From Tigriopus japonicus (lineage: Eukaryota; Arthropoda; Copepoda; Harpacticoida; Harpacticidae): a stretch of DNA of 64,000 nt. Below, one piece after another: positions 47,488-57,539 of this stretch. The stretch's first letter is position 1, and every line of letters begins with the position of its first letter. Under the pieces are notes generated by a model, which saw only the letters and a list, made by a program, of their open reading frames with translations, was not told the origin of the DNA and searched no databases. The position numbers and the translations under genes were made by a program. The stretch covers positions 10,167,188 to 10,231,187 of the forward strand of contig CM021320.1 of the NCBI GenBank assembly GCA_010645155.1. The letters run 5' to 3'.

Positions 47488-47979
47488 TAGCGATGGGCCG
47501 AAAGGGCTCATAACCGAAACCGAAAGTTTCGGCCGAAAGAGGGCTTAACCGAAACCGAAACCAAAAGCAGCTGACTACAAAATTGTATAAATGCAAAATC
47601 CACTTTAAAAGTTAATTTGCTTATGTGTTCAATGTTGGGTAATCGCAAATTTGAAAAATCGGGAAACTTGAATTTCAGAAGTTTTTGGACGAGAAATTTT
47701 TCGAATTTGTTGACAATAAGTTGCTAAAAAATCTAAAGACGTCTTCAGTTTTAAATCGAGCTCCCAACCTGTACAACCTTCTTCCTCAACATCTCAGACG
47801 AATCTACACATTAGATGATTCTTTGTCAAGTTTCAAACTTGATTTGGATCGTTTCCAACAAACTGTTCCTGACCAATCCTAAATACCGGGGTGCCCAAAA
47901 GCGGCAAATTCAAATTCGTTGCATGGTAGGCATAACCGAAACCGAAATTTCGGCCAAAAGCGCTTTCGATCCATCACTA
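47488..47979. mobile_element. hAT-like MITE, CCGAAA-rich (copy B), carrying a LINE fragment
   Basis: The termini TAGCGATGGG and CCATCACTA and the interior match copy A at 27,649-27,967. Flanks GTTTTAAT and ATCTTAAT match at 6 of 8. Relative to copy A it holds about 200 extra bases (about 47,712-47,925) with a reverse-transcriptase-type C-terminal peptide. Confidence 0.8.
47715..47882 (+). pseudogene. LINE reverse-transcriptase C-terminal fragment
   Basis: The open segment reads LNRAPNLYNLLPQHLRRI and then SSFKLDLDRFQQTVPDQ and a stop. The order N-LLP-LR and SFK-LD-F-VPDQ is the usual C-terminal end of arthropod LINE ORF2 proteins. Only this terminal piece is present, inside the CCGAAA MITE, so it is a dead fragment, perhaps a 5'-truncated insertion. 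Confidence 0.6.
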
Positions 47980-48606
47980 ATCTTAATTGCAATGACATGT
48001 GAGTAAAATTTTTCTCAACTACATATACATTATTGGGCCAAGTACTTACTAAGGAGCATCATGAAGATTCCTCATTGCATTCTAAATGAACAATTTTTCA
48101 GATGGCTCAAAGCATTTCAGACACTAAAATGTAGACTGAAATGGATTTTTTATGGGAAAAGTGCCTCCCATATGACCATCCTCCAGTATGGGGGAAGTGT
48201 ATGGGACATTACCGAGTCAATTCACAGCAGCACTGGGCTTGAATGCGCATCAAGATTTAAGGAGAACGAGAAGGTTATCTTCCGGCACCCAAGGTTTTGG
48301 CCTTTCTTGGCCTTCAAAGGCTAAAAAGGTCAAACATTATGCTTTCAAAGGTAAGCTGAGATCATGAGCGTCAATTTGGTAGTAAATAGTGCATAGGGAA
48401 AGTTGCCTCAAACAGGTCGAACCCAAGAACCACAGTGCAATGGAACCGACGTCACGGGACCAAAATGGCACATGCGCGTACTCTTTTATTATAGCGCTCT
48501 AGCACTTATGTCTGAGTATGGTTAAACCTGTTTTCTGAAGTTGGAATTTTTGTATCAAAATTAAGAATTTGTTAAGTTGATATCCATTCACAATTCAACT
48601 TCCACT

Positions 48607-48680
48607 AAATGTGCTGACACTCTCATAAAATGTGCTGACATTCCCACGAAATGTGCTGACACTCCCAATAAGTGTGATGA
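48607..48680 (+). repeat. About 22-bp tandem repeat (AAATGTGCTGACACTCCCA), 3-4 copies
   Basis: AATGTGCTGACA recurs at roughly 22-base spacing with small changes, the last copy degenerate (AAGTGTGATGAT). It abuts a hAT-like terminus TAGAGACGGGCAGAAAG at 48,682. Confidence 0.7.
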
Positions 48681-48681
48681 T

Positions 48682-49051
48682 TAGAGACGGGCAGAAAGTC
48701 CAAATAAATTTACCCTTTTAGTTACCAAATGTGGCAAAAAAATGTTTCCGAAAGTGCAAAATAAAGTGCATAAAAAGGCTGAAAGTGCAAATAAATGTCG
48801 ACAAAAGAGCAAATAACTTGCATTTTGACTTAAAAAGTCATTCATAGTCAAAGTAACCACGGCACTTAATTGAGCTGGAGAAGTCATTTATTAGTTCTAA
48901 AGACATTTGAAACTAGTTTTGACGTGAAGAGACAATGCCGCACAAGTAATTGAGTTCTATTAATTAAAACTGAACCAAAAAAAAATAATACAAAGTCATT
49001 TAAATTGCACCAGAAAATAGTCTTCTATATTTTCTGAATTTTGCATCCCTA
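48682..49051. mobile_element. Possible hAT-like MITE with nested P2 fragment
   Basis: The left terminus is TAGAGACGGGCAGAAAG and a candidate right terminus is TTTTGCATCCCTA. The interior is rich in GTGCAAATAAA and contains a P2 fragment at 48,855-48,985. No matching 8-bp flanks were found, so the right boundary is uncertain. Confidence 0.4.
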
Positions 49052-49417
49052 TGCAGGAACCCCTGAAAGGGGTGGACACGAACTCCGATTTTTGAAAAAA
49101 TGGTATGAGGCCGAGGCTATATTTTGACACAACGTCATTTATTCCTTATTAACGGCTAAAACTGTTGAACATGTGTCTTGAAAGAATTCAGTCAAACTTT
49201 TTGTGGTAATATTTGTGGACTGGATGTTCTTCACCTTGATTTTAGAGGTCCCAGCACTCTTTTTACTCGTCTCATGAACTTTTGACATTGAGCTCTCCAA
49301 AGGATTTTCGTCCTCATATCAATCAGGAAAATACATAGATGGTATCTTGCTTCACCCATTAGTCCAACTTCTGTGAAACACTGCTAAATAGAAGTATCTG
49401 TGGTGATATCTGGAGTG

Positions 49418-49665
49418 TTACCCCTCTTCCATCCTCTTCAACACCTCCACAACGCAGGAACCATTTCCATAAGAAAATGAAAGAACAAGAATGGTCTCAT
49501 TTTGAAACAAGATGGAGTCCAAGTCGGAGATGTTGTTGGCTATAACTATTGAAGGGCACTTTTGACGATTCTGAATCAGATCAGCCATCTGATCCGGATT
49601 GGAATAGGAACAAAGGCAATCACAACATCCTTGAGACAAAATGAGTGAAAAACATGAGGACTAAA
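49418..49665 (-). CDS. Candidate exon or small open frame, unidentified
   Basis: A 70-80-codon open stretch includes a mixed-composition core (SIVIANNISDLDSILFQNE, then VLSFSYGNGSCVVEVL). A GATTTAG acceptor-like site lies at the 5' end and a possible GGTAAC donor near the stop. I do not recognise the family, and no joined exon was found. Confidence 0.2.
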
Positions 49666-50084
49666 TCCTTGATTGTGGATTTGATTGAAAATTTTTCAAG
49701 TCTTGGGGCTCAAGAAGGTCAAGACCACGCAGGACGGGGGCTAAGGGTCCTAGAGGACCAGAGGATCATGTCTTATGATTTCAGGGATAGGCTCTACAGG
49801 CTTGATAAAGTTTGATTGATCTTCTTAGATCCCCTTGTCCAGGAATTTACAATCAGATTGATTGAAAAATCCACACAATTCAATCTTGATGGGAGCATTT
49901 CATTCTAAAGAGGGTCCATATAATCCGGGTTAGACTGTCAGATCACCAATTTGGGCTGACTGACTTGAAAGGCAGATCAAAATATTTAGCCCATCCATTG
50001 CTTGTAGGTCCACTTGATAGGTTTCAAAGTCATCTTAATTTGTTCCTCATTTGATCGAATTCTTGACACTGAGGACTTCTTTCT
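49666..50084. other. Intergenic, no supported gene
   Basis: No splice-bounded coding signal or recognised repeat. The sequence may be part of an older transposon remnant leading into the inverted repeat that follows. Confidence 0.35.
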
Positions 50085-50725
50085 TTGTTCTATATGGACC
50101 TTAATCCGAACGCAAATTCCTCTTGAAAAGGGATTAACTCTTTCAGGACGATTGGGTGTTATAACACCCAAACGCGTTTCTTGGAACCTGTTCTTTCGTC
50201 CTGAAAGAGTTAAGAACCAACTTTCCCCACATACTCGCACCCGGATCAAAACGGGGAGTTTTATCGCACTCGTCCATCACACAACTTGAACAACTTAAGA
50301 ATATCTTACCTGTCCTTATTATCCTGAACTAAAAAACACAACCATACAATAAAAGAAATTCAAAAATGGATCATCATTCATAGAACATTAAATTATCCCA
50401 AGGTGACACAACCTATAACAACCTTGATTTCATGCAAAGTTTGGCATGTGTTAATTCAATTCAGGATAATACCTTAAATATTGATGGATGGGTTCAATTG
50501 TAAGTTCAAAGATACTAATAAAACGTTCAAGTCGGATGATATATGAGCTCGGAAAAACACGTTATTTTGTTGTTGATAATTCATGGAATCGTAAAATATT
50601 CTTTGTTGTTCAAGTTGTGTATTGGATGTGCGTAAAGAAACTCCCCGTTTTGGTACGGGCTAAAGTTGGTTCTTAATCCTTTTTCACGAGGAATTTGCGC
50701 TCGAATTCAGGTCCATATTCATTCT
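50085..50725. repeat. Inverted repeat whose left arm holds a TTAA-flanked MITE
   Basis: The left arm (about 50,085-50,262) and right arm (about 50,637-50,725) match in reverse complement: CGCAAATTCCTC, GGATTAAGAACCAACTTT and CAAAACGGGGAG. The left arm is interrupted exactly at TTAA by the element at 50,138-50,209. Confidence 0.8.
50138..50209. mobile_element. piggyBac-type mini-MITE at a TTAA site
   Basis: A 72-bp element with termini CTCTTTCAGGACG and CGTCCTGAAAGAG is flanked by TTAA on both sides (50,134-50,137 and 50,210-50,213). The right arm of the surrounding inverted repeat shows the uninterrupted site GGATTAAGAACC. The duplicated tetranucleotide and the precise TTAA target are the signature of piggyBac-family transposition. 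Confidence 0.85.
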
Positions 50726-51179
50726 ATTTGCTTTAGATGAGGCTATCACTTCTAAAGATTGTAGCAGGTAACCTGGTCATCAAATTTCATTTAATCACTT
50801 GATCGTCATCTTGAAGTAAAGACACCTTGCGGGTTCATTCGCACTTGTAACAAATGAATTAGCCCTCCATGATGTGATCATTTATTCACTCTTTCATTCA
50901 CTCGTTCATGGCTGAACTTGTTGTCTTCAAAACACCAACATCGGACTAATTTTGGGGCGTGGGGTTGACCTTTACCAAGGCTAGGACTTGGCTGGACCCG
51001 CTTGAAACACAGGGAACACCGATTGGCGCACTATCTTTTGGAATTTTGGTCGATTTCCGTTTGATTTTCCGCTCCCAACATGGCCGGCGTTTGTACTTCT
51101 TGTTTACGAATCTCGGCCTCATACCGGAGGTTGCGTGCCGGAGAAATTCCGCGAGTTCGCATCCAGTATTAATACTATT

Positions 51180-51510
51180 ATATAGGTTATCCCTGCCCTA
51201 TGGTGGTCTCATGGTTGTCTGTACTTAAAATATTGTCGCATGTGTATTGAGCCGTTGTTTTATATGGCTTAACCAATGTCCGTTTTCGTCCTTCGAGAAT
51301 ATTGTTCAAAGATAGCAATTGAAAATTGCACGGAAAAATATATTTCACCAATACCAAAAGACAACCCGCGACCCATGTGTGCCTAACAATTGTATCAAAG
51401 AAAATAAACATATATGTGTTATAAACATGTTTTTATTGACATTACTTCAATATTTTGGCCCGTGACCTTATTACCAGAACTCAATTTCAAATGTGGCATT
51501 GGGGGCGAAG
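51180..51510. mobile_element. P2 palindromic element, partial diverged copy
   Basis: Shares ATGGTCTCATTGTTG-like sequence, GTCCTTCGAGAAT, AGCAATTGAAAATTG and TTTGGCCCGTGACCT with the interior and right half of the copy at 46,680-47,250. Confidence 0.65.
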
Positions 51511-51789
51511 ATCAGCGCCCATGTGAGTGCTGATGGGGCTGATACCATCAATATCTCATACAATATGAGACCAGACCAATTCAATGAAAGTCGCTGGTCT
51601 TGATTCCGGCTTGAGACCAAGAGAGAAATGCGAAGTGTTGGCAAATTTGCTCAAATTGGGTTTTGCTTTTTTATATTGGTTTGAATTCGAAGGCACGATA
51701 TATCTAGATTTTTTCCATTGTTTTAAATTGTAACACTATAAATTTCAAAACAAGGAACATCTCGTTTATTCCACAAGTTGGCTTCAGAA

Positions 51790-52085
51790 TAGGGGTGGGC
51801 TTGGAAGCCGGTGTCGGTGTCGAGGTGTCGACACCGACACAGGCTTTTTTGGATTTCGATGTCAGTGTCAAGGTTTCTCGAGTGTTTTGAAAATTCCGCT
51901 AATAACGCCAATTTTAAAAACTTATTTGGATGAGTTTTAGACTCCATATTCCCTTGCATATTCCTACATGAACTACTGGTGTCGGTGTCGTTTTTAGTGT
52001 CAGTGTCGACACCGCGGTGTCGGTGTCAGTGTCGGTTTCAACCTTCCGGTGTCGAGGTCAAAATTGTCAGTGTCACCCATCCCTA
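51790..52085. mobile_element. hAT-like MITE built of GGTGTCG repeats
   Basis: The termini are TAGGGGTGGGC and CACCCATCCCTA. The interior next to both ends is a dense array of GGTGTC(G/A) in both orientations, including GGTGTCGACACC palindromes. Flanks contain TTCAGA on both sides but offset by four bases, so the target duplication is imperfect. Confidence 0.65.
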
Positions 52086-52662
52086 CAAGTTCAGAGTTTT
52101 GAAGAAAAATACCTGAAAGACCACTGATAGTGTGACTATATTCATTAACACAAAAACTTATGTTACATGATCCTCCTAATTGCCGGCTTACCCCGGTGAA
52201 ACTGAGATACAAAAAATACGTTGAAACGCAAGATTTTAATTCAAGTCATTATTGCACTATTATTATATATCATTTTTATTTCCTGAAGCCCATCAACGTT
52301 AAAATCAAATGGCAAACCACGACATTGATAACACATTCTAATCAACCTGGCTAAGAATTGTGACTAGCAGCTATGATTTGAGTATCAAAGGAACCATATT
52401 GAAACAGACAATTTCAGGTATAAAAGTAATTTATACGGCGTCATTAAAGGTCATGGTTTCCATGCAAATTAGAAATACCTCAAGAGAGAGTTAGATTTGG
52501 ATTACACGCTTTAACAAATTTGTTAAACACGAAAAGGTTCAATTGGTATTCAGTAGCGGGCACCTTTTGTGCTATCATTTCATTTGTAAGACTCGATACC
52601 GACTTGATGCCAGCTTCGGAGATGTATTAATTGAGACCGGCATCAGTTGGTCTCATGTATTG

Positions 52663-52713
52663 GAAATACCGTCTCGTCCCATCACTACATGTGATGGGAC
52701 GAGACGGTATTTC
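52663..52713. repeat. Perfect 23-bp palindrome with 5-base loop
   Basis: The stem GAAATACCGTCTCGTCCCAT+CAC is followed by TACAT and its exact complement. The centre reads CCCATCACTACATGTGATGGG, resembling two hAT-type ends (TAGTGATGGG) placed head to head. Confidence 0.9.
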
Positions 52714-53595
52714 ATTTTCTCATTTCTTTTCTACATTTTTTGTTTTTGGAACACTAACAGTAAAATGGAAAACATTCGGGTTGGCAAAAAAACAAATTGA
52801 TCTTAGTGTCACTTGAAGTCAGATTTACACCTTGTAGACAGGACGTGGTTTTTGATGCCACTCGCAATGGTGTCAATTGTTCTCGATGGATTTTTTTTCT
52901 TTTGGGTAAATTAATGTTATCTTTCAGAAAATAATGTTGTGAAGATTATTTTTCTTGTCAATATTTCACTTTTTTATTTCTATTCAAGTTTGTCAATAAT
53001 CCCGTCCAATGATGTAGCAAAACGTGATGCATGGACACACTTCTTTGTATTTTTGAGCAAAAATGTCTTTTCTTCCTTTTTTGCCCAACAAGACAATTAA
53101 TTACATTTATTTATTTTTGCCCCCCCCTCCATAAAGAATGCATTACCCAAAACAGACAATCCTTTCATTTATTTCGTCAAAATTGACATATTTTGCATTT
53201 ATTTGCCCAAACACTTAATGACCGTTCTCTTCTATTATAACGCTCTGGGTTTGACTATTTCCTGAGAAGAAAAACATCATTCGTGAAATAAATACCAAAT
53301 AATGCCTCAACTTTGCTGTGAAGTAAAATGAGTGCTATCAAGCACCTTTTGTTCTTCTTTTGGCAATTTCGTCCAAATTATCAGTTTTTTGGGGGCCGTT
53401 TTGGTCACGCATCGTCTCGCGTCCTGTTGTCAGAGGTCCCGCCTGGCCCAAGCTCATGTATATCAATAGTCAGCTGTCGCAAGGAAATAACGTCCTTTCC
53501 GCAGTTCTTCATCTATCCATATCCATTCACCCATCCATCCTCCTTTATCGTGGTGTTCTTCTCCACGGATCGCCGCCATTGCCGCTATCCTGACC
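52714..53595. other. Upstream region of the zinc-finger gene
   Basis: Non-coding, with a TTTATTTGCCC-rich stretch at about 53,080-53,215 that recalls the TTTGCC-type MITEs. GC rises from about 53,400 toward the gene. No TATA box was identified. Overlapping frames at 53,328-53,714 are not supported. Confidence 0.4.
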
Positions 53596-56212
53596 ATGGA
53601 CGAAGCCAACCCAACGGACATCATGGATTCTCCCCTCTCTTGCGCGTCCTCCAAATGGAAATCCAGCTACGACTCCAAACGCCGTTATCAATCCTCCTGG
53701 GCGTTACGCTTTAATTGGATCGCGCGCGCGGAAGACGGCAGCGAGCACGCCTACTGTCGGGTATGCCACAAAACGCTCTTCCCCAAGTTATCCGTACTGC
53801 AAACGCACGATCGCGGCAACGAGCACCTTCGACGTTACAACGCTTCAGCCTTGGCCTCCTCCTCCTCGCCGGAATCCGGGGCCACCTGGACCCAGGATCA
53901 GCGGACCTCTTTGGGCCAACAGGTCCCACTTGGCCCATCGCCCATGGAGGGCTTGGGATTGGAGGGGGGAACCCAAGTTGAGGGTCATATGGTGGAAGGC
54001 GGCGTCAAGGTTCAGATTGAGGACGCTTCCGGCATGATTATTCATACGGATACGATCATGATGATGCCTTCGGATTTAAGTCAAGACTCGGAAGGCGAAA
54101 ATGGAGAGGTCTTTCCGGCCCCTTTGAGCGCTTTGGGATCGCAAAATGTGATCCAAACCGCTCAGAGAGTCCAACAGAGTGACTCGGGAAACGATTCATC
54201 CAATCAAGTGTTCAAGAAACTCGGGATTGATGCCAATATGAAACGTGAGTTATTGAATTCGGAGCCGGATAGTAAGGTTCTATTGGAAGATCTGGCCCAA
54301 AGAGTGTCGGTAGACACTTTGGTGGACGCGGTGGGTCCGGTTCTTTTTGAACAATTGGGTTTGTGGGCCCTGATGGTCAAGAAGGCCCAATGGGATGAAG
54401 AGTCGGCCAATGTGATGGAGGCTGTGATTCGTGAGACGGAAAACATTGTGACGGAGTTAAAGTTGTTGCTGGAAAACTGCTTTGATCACCAGGAAGAGGT
54501 CCATTATGGACGCGGGGAACGGGTCAAGCGAAAAAACGAGAATGGTGTGACGATATCGGAACATTTGGCCCATGCCATGGATTTAGAGTCGGGAAATTGG
54601 CGACAAAAGTGCCTCGAGGACATCAAGTACAAACCTGGTTGGTCGCAAGGTGTTTTGTTGAACATCACCAAATCTAAGGATGATACCGTACCCTTACCTC
54701 CAACGGAGAAACCCATGACCACTCTCAAGAATGCCTTGAATGCGGGCGAAGAGGTGGGTTTGGATGATGAAGATCCGGAGTTCAAGGTGAGCAAACCCGT
54801 AAACGCTCGGAAGAAACGACGCATGTCTTGTGGGAAATGTGGCAAAATGTACCGATTTAAAGAATCCTTACGGAAACATGAAGAATCTTGTGCCGCTCTA
54901 TTGCGCTATCGGAAGCGCGGAATTAAGTTCTATTGTATGTATGATGACTGCCCTGTTCCAACCCAAGCTTTCCTCACCAAAGAAGATTTGGTCGTTCATT
55001 TTGACCAAGAGCATTTTGAGGAAAAAGATCGAACTATCGGGTGCTCTTATGAGGGTTGCCCACTAAAATTTGCCACCATCTCTCTCATGAACAGTCATGT
55101 ACGAAAATCTCATGAAAAACGATGCGAGTGTCCATTTTGTCCCAAGAAATTCTGGCTGGAACGCGCTCGGGATTTACACGTGAAAAAGATTCATGAGCGA
55201 CCTAGAACCCAAGAAGACGTGGATAAAGATCCTTTAGGTAAGTCTAAATTCAAGCATATAAACTTGGCCAATAAATGTTAATGGCTTTCTATCGTCAGCA
55301 AAGGTCGAATTTTCGGTACCTCGACAAGCCGTTTTAAAGGCTTAACCACCCCCCACGCCCCCATGTTCATCTCGACTTTTTTTGGTTGTTCAAACATTTC
55401 TAGATTATATTGAATTTTCAGGGCTTGGCAAGGAAAACACGTTGTGTCGGAAATGTGGCAAGATGCTCTCTAAGAACTACATGCTCACCCACGAATCTCG
55501 TTGTGACGGATTGTTCGTGCGACATCCTCAATGGAAGAAAGAAGGCGATGAGTACATTTGCACCACCGATGGCTGCACCATCAATCACGGGTTTACCTGT
55601 CTCTACGGTTTACGGATCCATTTCCAAAACACACATTTACGGGAAGACGAGATGATCTACGGGTGCGAGTTCTGCGAGGAGCGATTTCCGGACAAAATTT
55701 CTCGAAACAAACACGTGAAGCAACAACACGTCAAACCCTACCAATGTGATCATTGCGGACGACGATTTGGAGCCCGAAGTAAATTGGAAAGTCATCGACT
55801 CACACATACTGGAGAGAAGCCTTTCCATTGTGATCGATGTGAATATCGGACGGCCAAGAAATACAATCTCGATGAGCATAAACAAAAGAAGCATAATGAT
55901 CTCGGTGGGCGGAACTATTACTGTGGTTTGTGCGGCAAGGTATTCATCACGCCTGGTCGACTTACAAGTCATTTTAGAATCGTTCACGAAGATGGGAAGA
56001 ATCCGGAGGGAACACGAAAGAGAGGGAAAACCGGGGAAAAACAACTCCCACGAACCATAATGATTTCGAATCAACAACCTCAGATGATCATTCAGACCCA
56101 AGATGGATTGGAAGCACCACAAGCTGAGCAAGAAATCGCTGTGGACTTTATCACGACCACACTAAAACAAGCCCCTGGTGACACTGAAGAGGTGGAGTTC
56201 ACCATGGTTTGA
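53596..56212 (+). CDS. BED-like plus multi-C2H2 zinc-finger protein
   Basis: Exons 53,596-55,237 and 55,422-56,212 are joined by a 184-base GTAAGT...TTTTCAG intron in phase 1, giving 810 residues. The ATG lies in a good context (GACCATGG). Residues 35-80 include a BED-like finger, C54-x2-C57-x13-H71-x5-H77. Residues about 80-400 are acidic and low in structure. Two related zinc-finger blocks follow, 410-545 and 555-760. Each opens with a CCHC finger (C-x2-C-x11/12-H-x3-C), then a C-x4-C finger and a GC-type finger. The second block adds canonical fingers, one with the THTGEKPFHC linker, for about ten fingers in all. A nuclear DNA-binding regulator is likely; no orthologue is named. If the intron were retained, translation would end 15 codons later at 55,281. 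It is convergent with the minus-strand secreted gene. Confidence 0.88.
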
Positions 56213-56927
56213 AACCAACTGCTACCTGAATTTGTATCAATATTTGTAGCCTTCTTACGCTAAACATAATGAAAACATCATAACGCAAGATGAGATGAAG
56301 TTGGTCAATAGTTTTTTTTGACACGTGTACTGAGCAAAAAAATGATGGCTTGATGAATGACGTATTTGTTACCTCTCCCAAAAATACTTGAATTCTCGTT
56401 CATTACATGAATTTTGTACTTGTTCATAGGGCTGTTACAAACTTTTTTCCTTATCTTTTGGATTACAAAATCAATCTAAAATCTTTACTTTCAAAGTTAA
56501 TTTTCAGAAAAATCCCATACTTAAAGTTTTGCAAAGATAAGACATGTCTTTGTAAAATTAAACTATATGAAATTCCTTTAATGTCGAAACAATTGGAAAG
56601 ATCTTTGAAAACCACATATCCCACTCGTGGTTAATGTGATTTATTCACTAAATTTGATTTTTGGTTGACAAATCCTGCGTAAAAAGTAACAGACACTTTA
56701 ACTGCATGGATTGTTTGCGGTATATTTCTTTGTTCTCTGTTTTTCGGCATTTTCAACAAGGGAGCTTTGCCCCAGTTTGAAACTTAATGTCATATTTAAA
56801 GCCGAAAATCTAGAACAACAAAACGCAATCGGCTTTCCAGAAATCACTTCCACAAAGTTTTGTAAAATTAAGCAAAAGAAAAGACAAAATTTGGGTGAGT
56901 TGGTCATTGTATTTCAATTTGTCCAAT
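56213..56927. other. Convergent intergenic region
   Basis: Holds the 3' flanks of the zinc-finger gene and of the secreted-protein gene. No canonical AATAAA was noticed close to either stop. No other feature was seen. Confidence 0.5.
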
Positions 56928-57466
56928 TTAGTAATCATTGTCGGCTCCTTCATTTGAATTGTTATCGTCGTCGTTCTTCTTTCTGGGGAAGGGATCGGGC
57001 ACAAATCTCAAAGTGCAAGGGTCTCGACATTCACCACAAACGGGAGTGTAAACCTTTCCTCCACGTTTCACGCAAATGCAAAATTGCTCACCAACCTTGG
57101 CCTGTTAAAAGAAACAGTTAAACTTTCTAACAAACCTTCATGTATCAAATTTAATATCTTACATCTTCGCAAAGATCTCGAGGTTTTCCTGTGTTGACGG
57201 ATTCCGGAACTTTGTCGCAATCATCGGGATCGCTCACGTCAAACCATTCGGGGTAAACTTCGCGTTCTGTGGGTACTCCAAATCCATGAAATCCAGGTCT
57301 GGACAAGAAAAAAAGTATAAGGGGGGATATTTTTTGGGTTTTCTTTTTTCACTTACCTGAATCCGTGAGATCCGAAAAACTCTGGAGGCCGTCGGATGCC
57401 TCCCAATTGGCCCAAAGATAGGCCTACAAAAAGACTTGAGAATAGAATAACACTGGAAAGGCCCAT
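56928..57466 (-). CDS. Small secreted Cys-rich protein
   Basis: Three exons, 57,466-57,357, 57,298-57,163 and 57,101-56,928, with 58- and 61-base GT-AG introns in phases 2 and 0, encode 139 residues. Residues 1-19 (MGLSSVILFSSLFVGLSLG) are a clear signal peptide. A Gly/Pro/Phe-rich stretch (RRPPEFFGSHGFRPGFHGFG) follows, then an acidic region and seven Cys. The last five lie in FCICVKRGGKVYTPVCGECRDPC, resembling the start of a Kazal-type inhibitor (Y-x-PVCG) but without the full six-Cys spacing. The C-terminus is Asp/Asn-rich. I do not assign a family. A TATA box and initiator lie at the proper distance upstream. Confidence 0.85.
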
Positions 57467-57500
57467 GATGTTGATGTTATTATGTTACAAGTTGAGGATA

Positions 57501-57539
57501 GACTGACGTGGAAGTGTGATTATGTATTGAGAATTTATA
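57501..57539 (-). promoter_or_regulatory. TATA box and initiator of the secreted-protein gene
   Basis: On the minus strand TATAAA occupies 57,539-57,534, and TCAGTC, a good arthropod initiator, lies at 57,506-57,501, about 30 bases downstream. The ATG follows at 57,466, giving a 5' UTR of about 40 bases. Confidence 0.7.

Noticed and set aside
53711..54845. Minus-strand and alternative frames in the zinc-finger gene
   Set aside because: Antisense or out-of-frame reflections of the 810-residue coding sequence.
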